Part shown: piece by piece, positions 35,701 through 48,749 of the stretch
Layout: each line of letters begins with the position of its first letter
How positions within the stretch are numbered: position 1 is the stretch's first letter
Assembly (NCBI GenBank): GCA_963514095.1
Contig: OY741265.1
Coordinates: 25,237,590-25,301,589, forward strand
Length of the DNA: 64,000 nt
Origin: Eutrigla gurnardus
Lineage: Eukaryota; Chordata; Actinopteri; Perciformes; Triglidae
Reading direction: 5' to 3'
Program-made: the position numbers and the translations under genes
The notes under the pieces: generated by a model
What the model was told of the DNA's origin: nothing
Databases searched by the model: none
The model's input: the letters and a program-made list of their open reading frames with translations, nothing else

Positions 35701-36319
35701 GGCAGCCATCTAGGCTCCCCACCTCTGACTCATGTGGTATTGGTTGCCCCAGTACTTTCATATAGTCCTGCTAAGTTTCTGTACAGTGGTATACTCTATC
35801 TAGCCTTCTGGTGGTAACAACCCCCCTCTTGACCTCTGTTAGAATTGGCTTTTACTTTGTTCACTTTAGACTTGTACTTTTTCACTGAACTCATATACTG
35901 TATATCACTGGTTGTGCTCATTAGTACAGTGTGACAGTTAACCTGATAAGCAGGAATCCATTGAATCTTCAAGGCCCTCTTTGTTCTGACAGGTAAGTTT
36001 GCTAGAATAGATACATGCCTCAAGGACAACACCCATACATGTTTCATATTACATTTCTATAAGTTCACGTCAGAAATTACTGACCAGTGAGACTAGGTTG
36101 CGTGAAAGTTCAACCTCTGTACAGGCAGTCCCAGCCCAAGAAGATAAAATGTGACCAGCACCCGGAAACGGGGCTTGCTCTGACTGAGATCCTGCGGGAG
36201 CTCTGCCATTCCGAGCCCAGCACTGCCATACTTTACCTGTGACCTGAATAAATATTATCTCTCTGAACTAAAGAGTTCTCCGGTTTATCCGTGGGCTTCC
36301 AACAAAAGAACTGGGGGTT
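32736..36319. other. Intergenic, possible retroelement debris
   Basis: No gene is recognised. A plus ORF at 33758-34150 has a Ser/Thr/Cys-rich composition and no domain; the underlying DNA looks like an old retroelement. 34445-34550 is an inverted relative of 44155-44310. 36200-36300, with AATAAA near the end, looks superficially like a long-terminal-repeat edge, but no partner was found. Confidence 0.35.
34445..34550 (-). repeat. DNA-transposon-like repeat, copy 1
   Basis: The inverse strand shares TTATACCCTA, GTATCCCACAATT, GATCACT-like and TACCATCATGCATTGC words, in order, with 44155-44310. Confidence 0.5.
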
Positions 36320-36410
36320 AATATGTAGTCTGGAGCCAGGCCATGAAGCGCCTTAAAAGTAATGAATAAAATCTTAAAATCCATCCTAAGACAAACAGGA
36401 AGCTGATGTA
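36320..36410 (-). mobile_element. L2-type LINE reverse-transcriptase fragment
   Basis: The minus strand encodes LHQLPVCLRMDFKILFITFK then ALHGLAPDYI, matching the C-terminal end of the reverse transcriptase ORF in L2/Maui LINEs (typically LPV..RI.FKIL.LTFKALHGLAP.Y). Only about 30 residues are preserved. Confidence 0.75.
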
Positions 36411-36535
36411 AAGAAGGTCCAGAGGGGCAGGGACAGGGTAGGTTCCTGGATCCGTCTTCGCACACTGCACGTGTATTGTAGTGGTAAATTGCACCTCACA
36501 ATATTGATTGTATCACTTGCTTGTAGTGGTTGTGC

Positions 36536-36578
36536 CTGTGTGCGTGTGCGTGTGCGTGTGCGTGTGTGTGTGTGTGTG
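36536..36578. repeat. TG/TGTGCG microsatellite
   Basis: Alternating purine-pyrimidine tract of GTGTGCG units followed by (GT)n. Such tracts can adopt Z-DNA. Confidence 0.85.
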
Positions 36579-38459
36579 CATATGACTGTAGGCACCAGAG
36601 TCAAGAACACGGGTGGTGAACTTCATACTTTTTCCAAACAGGTAACCTACCTTGACAGCCAATCAGTATTTTCTTGTTGTGTTAATGATATTGTCCCTGG
36701 TGGCAACCAATAGCAGTAGTGCTCTCCCCTCTAGAACAATAGGTGTTTTTAACACAGATTGTGCTGCTATCACGACAGTGGCCATGTCCAGTTCATTTTC
36801 TGTGTATTTCTATGAACCTGCTTGCCTCAGATAAGGTATTTAGTAGTTCACTTACAAAGTATATCTTGGTGTGAAAGGCACCAGGTGGCGTTGTCAAGAA
36901 TCTTGACTCCCAGATCTGATCAAAGCTTAGCAAGGTCACACTGAGGATAAGCTAATAGGCTAAACAAATCCTGGGGCAATCTCATTTAACCCAAACGCAT
37001 TGAGTCGACATTGAGCTTCTCTTCCACTTCTCAGTAAGACAGCAAGTCCACAAATTTCCCAATGTGTTGGTGCATTCCTGAGAGTAAAATCTAAACTGTT
37101 AAGTGAACAGCAGATCGTGCTCCCGCCAAAGAAAACTGGACTCAACAGTGTCTCATGGTTGTTAACATTGTGTGAAATCATCACATCACATGATTTCTGG
37201 GCACAGAAGGTCAGAACCCTCACTGCTGTTTGGAGGCATACAAAGAAAAAGAAGAAATCTCTCAGAAGAAACCAAATCACTTCCTCTACACACTCAAAGA
37301 CTGCAGTGCATTAAGTCAACAGCGTGATTGATTATCATTGGGTTTGCATCATGGCAGAGAGCCACCTCTATGCGGCTGTTGGTGGATTGAATGATGAAAG
37401 CTCATTCTGAAGCCCTGTGTGGTCCTGCACCTCCTCCAACACACCTACATACATCTTCTTGAGGTTTATCCTTTCCTTTGAGAAAATAAGGGTGCAAATT
37501 CATAACAGTAAGACAGGAATCCACAAAAATATTTGAGAAATATTTGCCCTTCATTGCCTCTCCTTAATGTGTAGCCTTGGAAAGCAGGCTGCTTACTGTG
37601 CACCGGCGCCAACAATCACAATAAGGGATCAAGGAATTTTTGGATATAACTCATGATTTTCACAGTACGATCATCTGAGCCCCGGGGAAAACTCAGGCTC
37701 CAGCTGTGAACCGCACTCTAGAAAAAACATCTCACGAGCAGCTGTCTGTCTTCACTCTCCTTCAGTGGTCTATTTGCATCTTCTTGCACCAAACTGAGGG
37801 TGTCACAACCAGTACAACCCTGTTAACAAATAACTTTCTAATAATGCACATGTAGGCATGGTTCTGGCAATGGCAATGTCAGTTTCCACCATTTTCAACT
37901 GAAATATCTCATCTATTGGAGGGATTATCATTTCACATTTGGTATTGCCAATCACCTGATGATTGGAATCACTTACATGGTCTTAAAGCTGGAGTAAGCA
38001 GGTTTTTGGTGTCATTGGGAAAAAATAAAACATGTAATAAAAACCCCTTGACATGTAGTCATTTTTCACTTGGCTCTGTTTTCTGACATTAGAAAATGTA
38101 GCTTGTGACAGGAGACTTTGCCTAACCATACAGTGGTGCAAAATTCTGCAGAAAAAGTTGCTATTCCAGCATTGGCAACAAATGCAGACACTGCAAAACA
38201 ACCCAAATAAGGTAGTCAGACTTAACGCAATGACACAGTATCCACAACGTGTTTCAGAGATGGAGGGAAAATAATGCTAACAGTTTAGCTTCCTGTTAAC
38301 TGTAGCCAATGGCTCACGACTGCACATAAACAAAAGAGGACGGCCATCTTATAAAATTGCCAATATGGCGGCCTGCGTCTCTCTGTCCCGATTAAGTTCC
38401 CATTAGTCTTAGGTGTATTTGGTATTTAGTGCGTATCACTTTTGCGGAAACACACAATG

Positions 38460-38770
38460 CCATGTGGTTGATGTTTTGAATTGAAAGTTTAGGTTTAGGC
38501 AGCGAAACTACTTGGTTAAGATTAGAAAAAACATCATGGTTTGATGATAATAATGTAACAACAAGTACAACGTAACTACTGTACATAATGACAACTGCTG
38601 TTAGTGGAATTTCTAATAAACCATTGTGCAACAACCATAACAACATTACATAGCAAGCTCAAACTCAACGTTTTGGTTTCACAGAGGACACGAAAATCGA
38701 TCTCTTGGGTGAAAGTCCTGTGTGTGATTGACCCATCCACCAGAACTCCCATCCACCCGTAGTGGATTTG
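38460..38770 (+). repeat. Dispersed repeat family A, longest copy
   Basis: Contains GTTTAGGTTTAGGCAGCGAA, ACTACTTGGTTAAG and, about 200 bp further, CTTGGGTGAAAGTCCTGTGT followed by GACCCATCCACC. It therefore joins the two halves seen separately in the other copies. Confidence 0.6.
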
Positions 38771-40143
38771 ATGCTTGTTTGACTCATTATAATACCACGT
38801 AACTTTCAATAATGGCTGCTTCACTACGTCTCTTGCTCTGACTGAGCTTTGCAGAAACACACAGTGCAAACATGGAAAGACTGCATACAGAGAGCACAAT
38901 CAACGTGAGTTTTCCTGATGATTTCCTACGATATATTATATTCTATCACATATTGTTGTGTTCAACCAACAGCAGGACTACCAATGAGTACATTAGTAAA
39001 CTCTTGTGATTTACAATGCAAATGTTGTATTTGTGTAGGAGGGTGTAATGATATCAGTCACCTGTTAAATAATACATAAGGGCTCCTATGCGTGTCCTGC
39101 TTTCCTTCACTGTGGCAGCCTGATCTTCATGTTACTCTATTTAAGTTTCAGGTCCACTTCACCTCTCATAAAGCTCACCAAGATAACCAAGAGCAGCCAC
39201 ATATCATGCTGCTGTAGTTCTACTCTGTTCATTCCCTGTGTGTTTTTGTTGACTTGTTTTCGGCACAGACATAATGGGACCTTCTCTCAGAGAAAGCAAT
39301 GATCACCGCTAACAAATGGGGGTTTCAACAGTTAACAGAAGTGCAGAGGCTTAATTGCTACGTAGTGTTTGTGCTGCGGGAATGTAATCCATTATTCATG
39401 CATCCCGCCTGTGTTATTGTTGCTCTCTGTAGGTCAGAACACTCACATATTTAAAAGTGAGGGAGTCTCATGACTCTCTTACAAAGTGTTTGACATAATG
39501 AGAAAGGCTGTTCTTTGCAGCTGTGCCTGTACAGAATTTACCCCCTTCATTGGGCCACCTGCTGGTCGGGGCTCAGAATTACAACTTAGAAGACTCTTAT
39601 AATTCATGGCCATCTGTAAGGTGGGAAACAACAGAGCAAGCCAAACAGCAAGACGGCGTGAGTCATTCCATTGAAAGCATCAACAAATCACAGAGCTGCC
39701 ATCCAGTTTGGCCCGACATTGTGATTCACAGTTCAGATACTGGCAACAAATGTGTGGACCGGCATCCTCACCAAGGGAGCCGTATGCTAAAAATGAGATA
39801 TAAAACAGATATAAAACAACAAGTCATAGTATCCTGAGGGGAGACTATCCAGCGCACATTGTCAATACTGCCAGGCGCCAATGACTGTGAGGAAGCAAGA
39901 AATAACAGGCGAAGGTGTGGTGTCCACTGCCAGCAGTCTAGAGATAGACGATTTTAGTGTTTAATGTTCAATTATATTTTCAATACATTTCTGTCCCAAC
40001 ATGATGGTCATAATACTGTTTCAAAGCTTTAGCCACAATAACAGGAATATAGTCCCATTTGATACATAATTGTTCCTTTGCTCCTAACACTTATTTAACT
40101 TTAAGTATCTCTGCCAGCAGATTGTGCGTTCAATTGTGTTTAC

Positions 40144-40144
<1 letters not shown>

Positions 40145-40185
<41 letters not shown>
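40145..40185. repeat. TG microsatellite
   Basis: (TG)n of about 20 uninterrupted units. Confidence 0.9.
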
Positions 40186-40191
<6 letters not shown>

Positions 40192-41880
40192 ATCATTGTG
40201 TCTGTCCACGGTTAATCTGGCATACCATTGGATCCAACATCTTCATATTTGTGTGCTCATTTATGACAGCAGACCTCAGAGAGAAACAGTGGTTTCCACA
40301 GCAGAGTGCTGTATGCTAAATTTACCATGTGAGCCATAATAGTACAGGTGAGTGCCCCCTACTACTGTGTGCTGTTTCTGTTAAAAGCTGACGTGAACAT
40401 AGTATTAAACCCATTTCTGTTTCAGCTTACAGACAGGGAGCGATGATGCTTTTACTGCACTTTGTTTTAAAACATTTTGAGGACAGTGGAGTTTTTGGCC
40501 AACTGCTTTTTTTATTGATTTACCTTCTGCTTTCAACATTCTTCAGAAATGTATGTCAGCCCTGCAATTATCAAGTGGTATCACTCATTTTTAACAAACA
40601 GAACAGAGCAGGTTAAGGTCAATAATAGTCTCTGTTAAAAGCTGAGCTCCTCTATGCCTTTTTACACAGTACACAAATCATCTCTCATCCAGGCACTCGC
40701 ATAATAATAGAGCCTTTTGCAACTGATGTCATAATAAAAACATGTGTGACGTTTTGCCATCCAGACGATCTAGCAAACTTTAAACATTTAAAACTGTTAC
40801 CAGCACCAAAATGTCCAGCTGTTGCAGCGGGTTCGATAGTCAGAATGGATATTCCAACAGCGACTCAAGTTCTACAGAACTCAGACAGGATCAGGACCGT
40901 CTCAGAGCAACAGGTGTTTCGGCTCAACGAGTGACCGTGTGACTTTCAGTTGAATGCGTGCTGTCACCACGAGCGATAACAGTCGGCGGTAAACGTGGTC
41001 ACTCGTTACACCGATATGACTGTTTGTAGCAGTTGTTTTAAAACTCAGCAAAATCAAACCTCTGAGTCTAGTCCAGCAGATTACAGTTTGTGACTCTACC
41101 ACGACCACCTCTGAGACTTTTATATCAGAAGTTGCACTAATGGTAACTGGTGGAAGTGGACCTCGGTGGCCTTCATGTTAACTGTGCCCCTGTAAATGAC
41201 GTTTAGTGTAGTTATGTCTGCTTTAAAATGCAAAAGGAGCTAAGCAGGGAAGTGATGTGTTTATAATGTGTGCTGTAGGACTCTCCTGAAGCTGAGTTTG
41301 CTTACATGCAGTTTCTCCCTATAACTGTAAGCCCAGAAGGCACCATGAGAAACAGCATGTTTTACACACCCCGCTTATAGATTGATAGTCTCCACGTGCT
41401 TTAATAGAAAGAAATGATCCAATTAATGTATTCCAAGGACGCTGCTAAGTCTGATTACATTCAAACGCACTGGGAGTAACAGGAGTGTAATCAGAGTGTA
41501 GGCAGCCTTCTTGCAACATGAATCTAACAAGGTGCGTGAAACGACTTAATATTCCCGCTGCATTGCAGGGGAGAAATTGCATAATCTGTCATACATTACG
41601 TCGTAAACAATTCCACTGTGAAGCGTTTGCTGAATTGGAGGAAAAAATCCCAGTGGGTCACACCAGGAGGTCTGTCAGCATGCGTGCCAATATCTCACTG
41701 TCACTGGCTCAACACTCATCGGCAGAATCATACAGCACTTATCAACATGGAGGGCAAGGGCGGTATTATGGAAAACAACATATGTCTAGATTGTTGGCGG
41801 ATTTTGATATCAGACATGTTATTTTGAAGCTGTGAAAACATCAAACTAGCCTCTCACAGCGTTGTGTGAGCGTTGTAACG

Positions 41881-42130
41881 TATTCTCATGAATTTTCGTA
41901 TGGAAACGTACGAAAAGTTATGTGCATTTTTTCGTGTATTATCCTACGAATATCGAAATGACGCCAGTGAAAGTGAAAAATGGCTTCCATTCCTTTCATT
42001 CATAATGGAAAATGCAGCATAATGCAGCATTTTAAAGCTGTTTCGGCATTAAAGTACGTTTTGATGACATTCCTAGCGAAAAATATGCATTTTGTTCTCA
42101 TATTAATCCTTCAGTGAATGTATATGATCT
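41881..42130. repeat. Inverted-word repeat with ACGTACG motifs
   Basis: Contains TTCGTATGGAAACGTACGAA and TTTTTCGTGTATTATCC then TACGAAT, self-complementary words typical of the subterminal region of a fish DNA transposon. The ends are undefined. Confidence 0.35.
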
Positions 42131-42140
42131 TTCGTTTGTT

Positions 42141-42255
42141 GGTTAGGGTTAGGGTAAAAGTTAAGGTTAGGGTTAGAATTGGAGGAGCCTGGTATCGAAC
42201 CGGCAATCTTGCGGTCGCCAGCTAAGCCCCTCTACCTCCTGAGCTTAACCCCTGG
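42141..42255 (-). mobile_element. tRNA-derived SINE head with telomere-like tract
   Basis: On the minus strand an A-box-like TAAGCTCAGGAGGTAG (42232-42247) and a perfect B box GGTTCGATACC (42191-42201) are spaced as in a tRNA. The ends do not pair as an acceptor stem, so this is a SINE, not a tRNA gene. Directly downstream on the same strand is a short CTAACCCTAACC-rich tract (42141-42177). Confidence 0.55.
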
Positions 42256-42480
42256 AAGGTTATGGTCAGGTTTAGGTCTGATGGTCTCTAACTACCAGCA
42301 TAAAGCGCATCGTTCTCGGATTGCCCCAGGGTCTCTTACCAGTTTGTCATGCCTGAACAGACTAAAAGGAGGCATCCAGGAGAATTCCTGGTTTGATGCC
42401 TGAACCACCTCAACAGGCCCCTTTTGAAGCAAAGGAGCAGTGGCTCTACTTCCCCCAGATGTCTCCTCATCCTATCTCTG

Positions 42481-42810
42481 AGGCCGTGTTCACATCAAAT
42501 GCAAAGCCATTTGACTTGCACTAGTTTGACGGCAGGATCATTTGTGTTTATTTGTGTTGCTCACGCTGGATCTGCCTCCATGAAGACACCAACAGTGTTT
42601 CATTAATCATGGACCAAATAACACCGACTGAAGCTTTGTTTGTGTTGTGGATGATACATCAGGAAACCAACTGGGTTAATAACATCATTGCTCATGAATT
42701 CCACTGCTGCATTCAATTTATCTAGCAAGCTACACCTCGGCTGTTTTAAAAATCCTGATCTGTGCTAAGATATGCTAACATTGTAGCAACTCCATCAACA
42801 TGCCAAGAAA
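42481..42810 (+). mobile_element. Nonautonomous DNA transposon, copy 1 of a pair
   Basis: It opens AGGCCGTGTTCACATCAAAT and shares TTTGAC..CAGGAT.ATTTGTGTTTATTTG, an ATCATG..CAAATAA-like core and GCTAACATTGTAG..CTCCATCAACA with 46288-46765. Probably Harbinger-type; the right end is uncertain. Confidence 0.5.
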
Positions 42811-45800
42811 ACATAATCTAGGCATTCATACAGTCTCCTAAATGTAGCCTATTAATGTATAATATTCATTCAAGCTGTTATGCATACATTCCATCAAAGG
42901 TAAATTGAGCAATATTATAGTTTATTATTCAGGTAGATTATATTTTAAAAAGTAAGTATTATTCTCTACCTGCAAGGTAGCTCTCAATCTCAAAAAGGTT
43001 GCTGACCCCTATTCTGGTGTCTTATATCTTGCCAATAACACAAAAAGAGAAACTTCCATGCTGAATGTGTTCTCATTTATGTAGTGGCCCTGCTAGAAAA
43101 TCCCTCTGATCTTAAGTTTTTGAATCAGTCATTAAAACTTCTTTGCTACTTTGCTGAGGCCTAAGGCATACTGAACCCTTCACGAATGAGGCACCGAGTC
43201 AATAGCATCAGCTCTGTGTTTTCTTTAAATATATGATTCCTGTGCGACTGGCAAGATCATGGAAAAAGGACTGACAACAGTATTTTGTATTTACTGATGA
43301 TGGATAGGCATAAACAAGGGCACTTTGAAATATGAATCCATTTTCCATACAGCCTTCGATCCAGCACTCGCATTATGCAAGGCCCCCAGTAATTGCTGAC
43401 CTAGTTTAAACACCTGAGCAAATTCTAATACGACTGTCTGATCACATTTCCATCCATATTAGATCACCTCCCCACTTGGCAGGTTTGGCCCATTTACTCT
43501 TACTCTGACAGCACGGCCAGTAACCCACTGTGTCACATGTTGCTTGGTAATGGTCTTTTTAATGATGTTGGGATCTTTGAGCTGGCAGATTCCACTGGAT
43601 CCTGGAAGCCTTTTGTAATTGATTTTCAATATTTTCAATATTCATAGCCAGGCGAGATTTGAGGCTGTATTCTGCGGTGAACTAGTTTGGATATTTTTTA
43701 TTGGAGAGAGATTTCTCAGCATCATGAATATTGATTGCACTGAGACTACAAGTAACCCAGGAAGATCAGTTTGGAGTGAATAGATACATAGGATGAATAG
43801 AATGATATATTACTTCATTAGTGGAAACAGTACCATTACAGAAGCATCACAACTATTACTTTGCAATTTAAAACCATAGTTTAAACTAGAGATGCCATCT
43901 TGCAATGGGCCACCAACCACAATGCCCAATCCAACCAGGGGCCTAAAGTTGGGGTGCCAATGACCCATCTACACACCAGAGATCCGTTACTCCAAATTGT
44001 CGGGGGCCGATGGCTGCTCTGCTGCCCTTTCTCCGACCACAGCCATCCTTAAACTCCACCTTCATTTTGATTTCAACTGCAAACCTGTGCTGTGACTGCA
44101 TCTTACATGTTATCTAACACCAAGAAGATTCCCAGGGCTGTGTCCGAAATCACCCACTTCACGTTCTAGTGCTGTTCGAATGTATGGTAAGACTTATTAT
44201 ACCCTATATAGTGGACCTAACGTATCCCACAATTAATCTTGACAAGTTGTGTACAACCAACGATCACTGACCAAGCAATATATAGTATACCATCATGCAT
44301 TGCGCTGATGGAAAAATGACAGCTGGATGAGAGCAGATAGAGCCGTAGGGCCGAGGCGGAGGCTGGCACAGCAGAGCAGAGGGTGATGATTGCGGACACC
44401 TGGAGAGAGAGCTCACAGTCACACTGCAGAGAAGAGTGGCAGGAAATGGAAGAGAGTGTTTTTGGGGCCAAATCCACCTGACGAGCTCAGCCAGCTTTGA
44501 TCCATTTTGATTCTCATCTTTGAAAGTCATTACAAGCTAAGTGGGAGAGAAGAATCCCAGAGGTGCATCAGATTGTGTGACGGCCATTGCCAGCAAACAC
44601 ATGGAGCTTGTTTTATTGTTCTTTCTTACCTTTTACCTTTTTTTCAGTGTCAGTGATCGGAATTGCTAGATTACCAGAGAATCACATTATTGGATCCTCT
44701 TACAGGCTTAGTGACTCTCGGCTTCTAATGATGGATATGCCAACCAAGAACTACACCTTCATTTCCCTCATTAGCCATCTACTTAGACAATTGAGCCCAC
44801 TTTGTCTCACAAACACCAAATTCACTGTTACTGCCTGCTCTGGACTGTGATGTTCCTCCAAGACCACATACACTCTCACACACTGTGGACTATGTTGAAG
44901 TGAGCACTGCCAGATATGAAGGGGCAATGGCATTTGTATTTAACAATTAGGCTGTGAAAGCTTTATTTAAGGCACCTGGAATTGCTTCAGGTTTTTGACA
45001 TAGGAGAGCCATTTCCTCAGGTCAGGACTCAGCAGGCCATCTGCATCCTAAGGACAAGGGCCACTCCTTTGAGGACCAATGTTGGCATTCTGGCCAGGGA
45101 AGAGAGAGGGGTTAAAGAATCCATTTTTGTCAACCTGAAACGACCATCTCTCCACAGAGAAGGTGGTTTAAGACAGAACCGAGACCGAGTCTGGATGGAC
45201 ACATTTCACCCATCCTCCATCATCTCCATTCCTGCCCACTGGCACCAGATTCCCATTCATCAGAGTTCATGCTGATCCTCTTCTGAGCACCAACACAGTG
45301 TCCATTTCCTGCATTGAGGTTCCACATTTATTCGTATCTATTTGCACGAAACACAAACTACTGCTGAGTCTGAAGGGAATGTGATTCATTTTGCAGATAT
45401 TTGGTATTAAACTAAAATATTGACTTGATGATGGTATTAAAGGAAAAGAGGATAAATAAATGCATCATCTTGAATAACTGGTCTGAATATCCACATGGAA
45501 TGAATATCCATCCAATATCTTTTAAAACATTCTACCAAAACACAGATCTACAAAGGCAGTAGGATGCATCCTCTGGAGGCCACGAATGCCGGTACAAATT
45601 TCATGGCAACCCCTCAGATTATTTAAGAGGTTGTGTTTACTGAATAGTTTACTGTCTGTCATTGACTGAATTTTCTAAGGGAAAAATGTGAAGGCCAGCC
45701 GTCATGTTGACGGACTGGAAGCCTTGAAGCGCGTCTGTGACGACAACAGCTCAAGGAGCGCTGCAGAAGGAGCCCATGTTGTGGGTTTTCTCCCCACTGA

Positions 45801-46287
45801 AACGCTTTCAGGGTCAGGAAATCCCCCGATCAGAGAGTCTGGTAAGTCCAGTCTCCAGTGTGACAGCAGACTGCCGGATCAACCTTCAGAACAACATTTA
45901 AACAGCCATGAGAAGTTGCCTGCCCAAGGCAGACCAGCCGGGGAAAAATAATGAATCGGCTTTGTGTGTGTTGACATGAAAAGTTTCTTTAGCCCTGATA
46001 AATAAATGATCTATTAGCTTGTTCTGTTATTAACTATTAAAAAAATCACAAAAGCACAACATGTTTAAATATCCTGCATCCATATTTGTTGATGTTTTAA
46101 AAAAAGAAGGGACAGCTAGCGAATCATGAGGAGATATTTACGTGACATCAAATGCATTGGATTAGAATGACTGACTCCCTAGTTCGATACATCTTTGTCT
46201 TTCTATAATTAAAAACCTGAAAATTCAATACAGGTAATAATAGATTATGATCTGAACTTCTATAAATGACGGACAAAGACAAAGTCT
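42811..46287. other. Intergenic, no gene recognised
   Basis: Mostly AT-rich sequence. 44155-44310 is a repeat copy. 45688-45951 is an open plus frame without an ATG, containing a consensus splice donor at 45840 (see findings). Confidence 0.4.
44155..44310 (+). repeat. DNA-transposon-like repeat, copy 2
   Basis: It begins GGCTGTGTCCGAAAT, a terminus common in fish DNA transposons, and shares an ordered series of words with the inverted copy at 34445-34550. Confidence 0.5.
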
Positions 46288-46765
46288 AAAGGTACATTCA
46301 CACCAAATGGGAGTTTGACCACAGGATAATTTGTGTTTATTTGCATGACACGTGCTAGATTCACCAGGGAGGCGGGGCTTACCTGCATGTACACAACAAC
46401 AAGATTGTATCAATCATGACTGAAATAAACACTAATGCTGCACTAATGCTGCTTTGATGTCCAAGATTCACCTGGTAACCAAACGCCGTCCTGTCTGAGT
46501 TCACAACATCATCCAGAGGTGAACATCGGCTTGTTTACTACAGCGGTATGCACCTACAATAAACTGATTTGCTGTGATTTGATTGCAATAAAGGTATAAA
46601 AATATAATGCATAATGATGAAATTCGTAAAAAGTCTGGAGTCATGGTTTGTTAGGTCTGTCTGCAAGACGACAAGCAAACAACTTTTAAAATGCTTGTTT
46701 TCTGAATGCAGGTCGGATTGATCGGAGGAAGGCTACGCTAACATTGTAGCTGCTCCATCAACACT
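46288..46765 (+). mobile_element. Nonautonomous DNA transposon, copy 2 of a pair
   Basis: It opens AAAGGTACATTCACACCAAA and follows the copy at 42481 through ATAATTTGTGTTTATTTGCA and GCTAACATTGTAGCTGCTCC. It has short internal duplications (CACTAATGCTG twice, near 46430). Confidence 0.5.
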
Positions 46766-48749
46766 TAAAATAACACCATCCCGACGTAAACACAAACGTG
46801 TTTGTACCATGGACAGTCTCTGGTTTATTCACATATTTTGGATCAGGTTTTATGGTAGATCTCTGGGAGAACACAGACTAATATGCCTCGTCTCATTTCT
46901 GATTTACCGATGTCAGAAAGAGAATCTCAACGCTGATAGGCGTTCGCATCACACCGTCATGCAAATGTATTGCTCGAGATGAGCTGAGATATCGCTTTAA
47001 ACTCCTTGTGACCGGTAAATCAAACCTTCCATGTAAACTCAGCAGTGCCCCTTTAATCTAGCCAAACACCCTGAAACTCATTATAAGAAAGTACAACATT
47101 CATTAACTTGTGAACCTCACTTGGTCATCTGGCCACTCCCATTGGAAGACGACGAGCACTTGGCTTCGGCCTCCGTCCAACTCGGTCCCACAGCAGTTCA
47201 TTGTTAGGTGAGACGGCATCCAGGATCCAGGGCATCACGGTTAATGAAGCTTACTTCAAGGGACCTTCGTCCAGACACCACAGCACATGTTCTGCATGAC
47301 ATGTTGTCGTGATGCTTTCTGTCCGTCCACAGGAAGGGAATAAAATAGCAATCCAAGGTAACTTCACACATCTCTCCCGGATTACATTATGGAGCTTAAT
47401 AACCTCCAGAGTTCACATAAAGGCCACCCATGTGTTATGTAAAGACAAGTATGTTACTTTAATATGTGCTGACTAGCGTTATTAATGAGCTCATTAGCAT
47501 AATTGTTTGTGTCGTATATCTTGGTGCTTATGGGAGAACATTAGGTTGCCAAAGTGACTTGTTTTAAGCCCGTAACACCTCGGTGCATATGTTCAAGACC
47601 ATTCATTGTTTTGTGTTTAGTAATTAGAATTCTGTTCGAGCAAACCAGTGGCACACCCGTGCATTATCACCCACTCGCAGTAAAATGAGAGCAGCGACCA
47701 TATTTTGCCTGCACAGCTGCTTGTTATAATTGATTTTTTTACTTTTCTTTCTTCAATGAGGAGATGAACTCTCTGCTTCTGCACGGCTTTGTTCATAAAT
47801 TATAGTTTGCTTGTCTGTTGGGAAGTGAAAACTGAAAAGTCCACCCACACAGGCGTTCCTTATTTTCCCGGATCTCGTCTCAGGACTGCGTTGGCTCGTA
47901 CGGAGAGCGACGGCTGTCATCAACGACCCCCCCATTGGCCGTCACTACTTTTCATTTTGGAGCGTCATGAAATGTTAATCTAGTGAGTCATGTACATAAG
48001 CATGGATTCCTAATTTTTTTCGTGTCCGTCAGCACAAACATGATGCCTATGGAAAGTCAATTAAGGTCTTTTTTTAACAAATGAAACTCATCCATGCGAC
48101 TATGCAAGACTAATATTGAGGTGGTTGGGTCATAGAACTTTTAAACTATGAGACCGGTGTTTAACACTACGTGTCCCACAGTGTTGTTAAATGCTTTTTT
48201 TTTTGCATTTTCCCTCTCCTTTAGTGTGGTATATTGTTTTTGTGCATGTAAAACGGCTCCAGAGTTGCAAAGCCTAAAGTTGCTCTACCCCACAGAATAT
48301 CTGATGGCCATGAGCGAATGCTTTGAAAGTTTAAGGCACTTTGGAATTGGCTTTACTTTTGAAAACCGGAGGCTGAATGCAGATGTAATGGGGGACGAGA
48401 AGTGTGGCAACTAGTGGCTGAATGTTATCAATAGCACCTTTAATTTAGGTGAATGTCATGCAGGTTACTTTCACAGACATGGAAGACAAACACATTTAAC
48501 AGCTGTTTTTGATTTTAATTTGTAATATACTTTAGTAAAGTAATTGAGTGAAAATATACTTTAAATCACTGTATTATCACCATGGATTGACAGCGGAAAA
48601 AAATGTATATAGGCAGCTGCTCGATTAAAGGACCAAACTATAGTGTTGTAAATAATTATGTTTGGTGCACTTAAGAAGTTATAGTTTAGCCAAGGAACTG
48701 ACCTGAAAGACTTTGCATATTACATGCTTACTCTCTGCTGGCCAGGATG
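46766..48749. other. Intergenic, no gene recognised
   Basis: AT-rich sequence. 48320-48380 (TTTAAGGCACTTTGGAATTG, GGCTTTACTTTTGAAAACCG) is a fragment of the repeat also present at 62060-62430. Confidence 0.45.

Larger units (their letters stand above)
36411..41880. other. Intergenic, repeats only
   Basis: Contains a (TGTGCG)/(TG) microsatellite, a TG repeat and family A copies. A 43-codon Ser-rich ORF lies at 40811-40942, noted under findings. Nothing else is recognised. Confidence 0.45.

Noticed and set aside
36180..36302. LTR edge with AATAAA near 36250
   Set aside because: No TG..CA partner or duplication found; the adjoining sequence belongs to an L2 fragment on the other strand.
42185..42255. 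A tRNA gene on the minus strand
   Set aside because: A- and B-box words are present, but the ends cannot form a 7-bp acceptor stem, so it is a SINE head.
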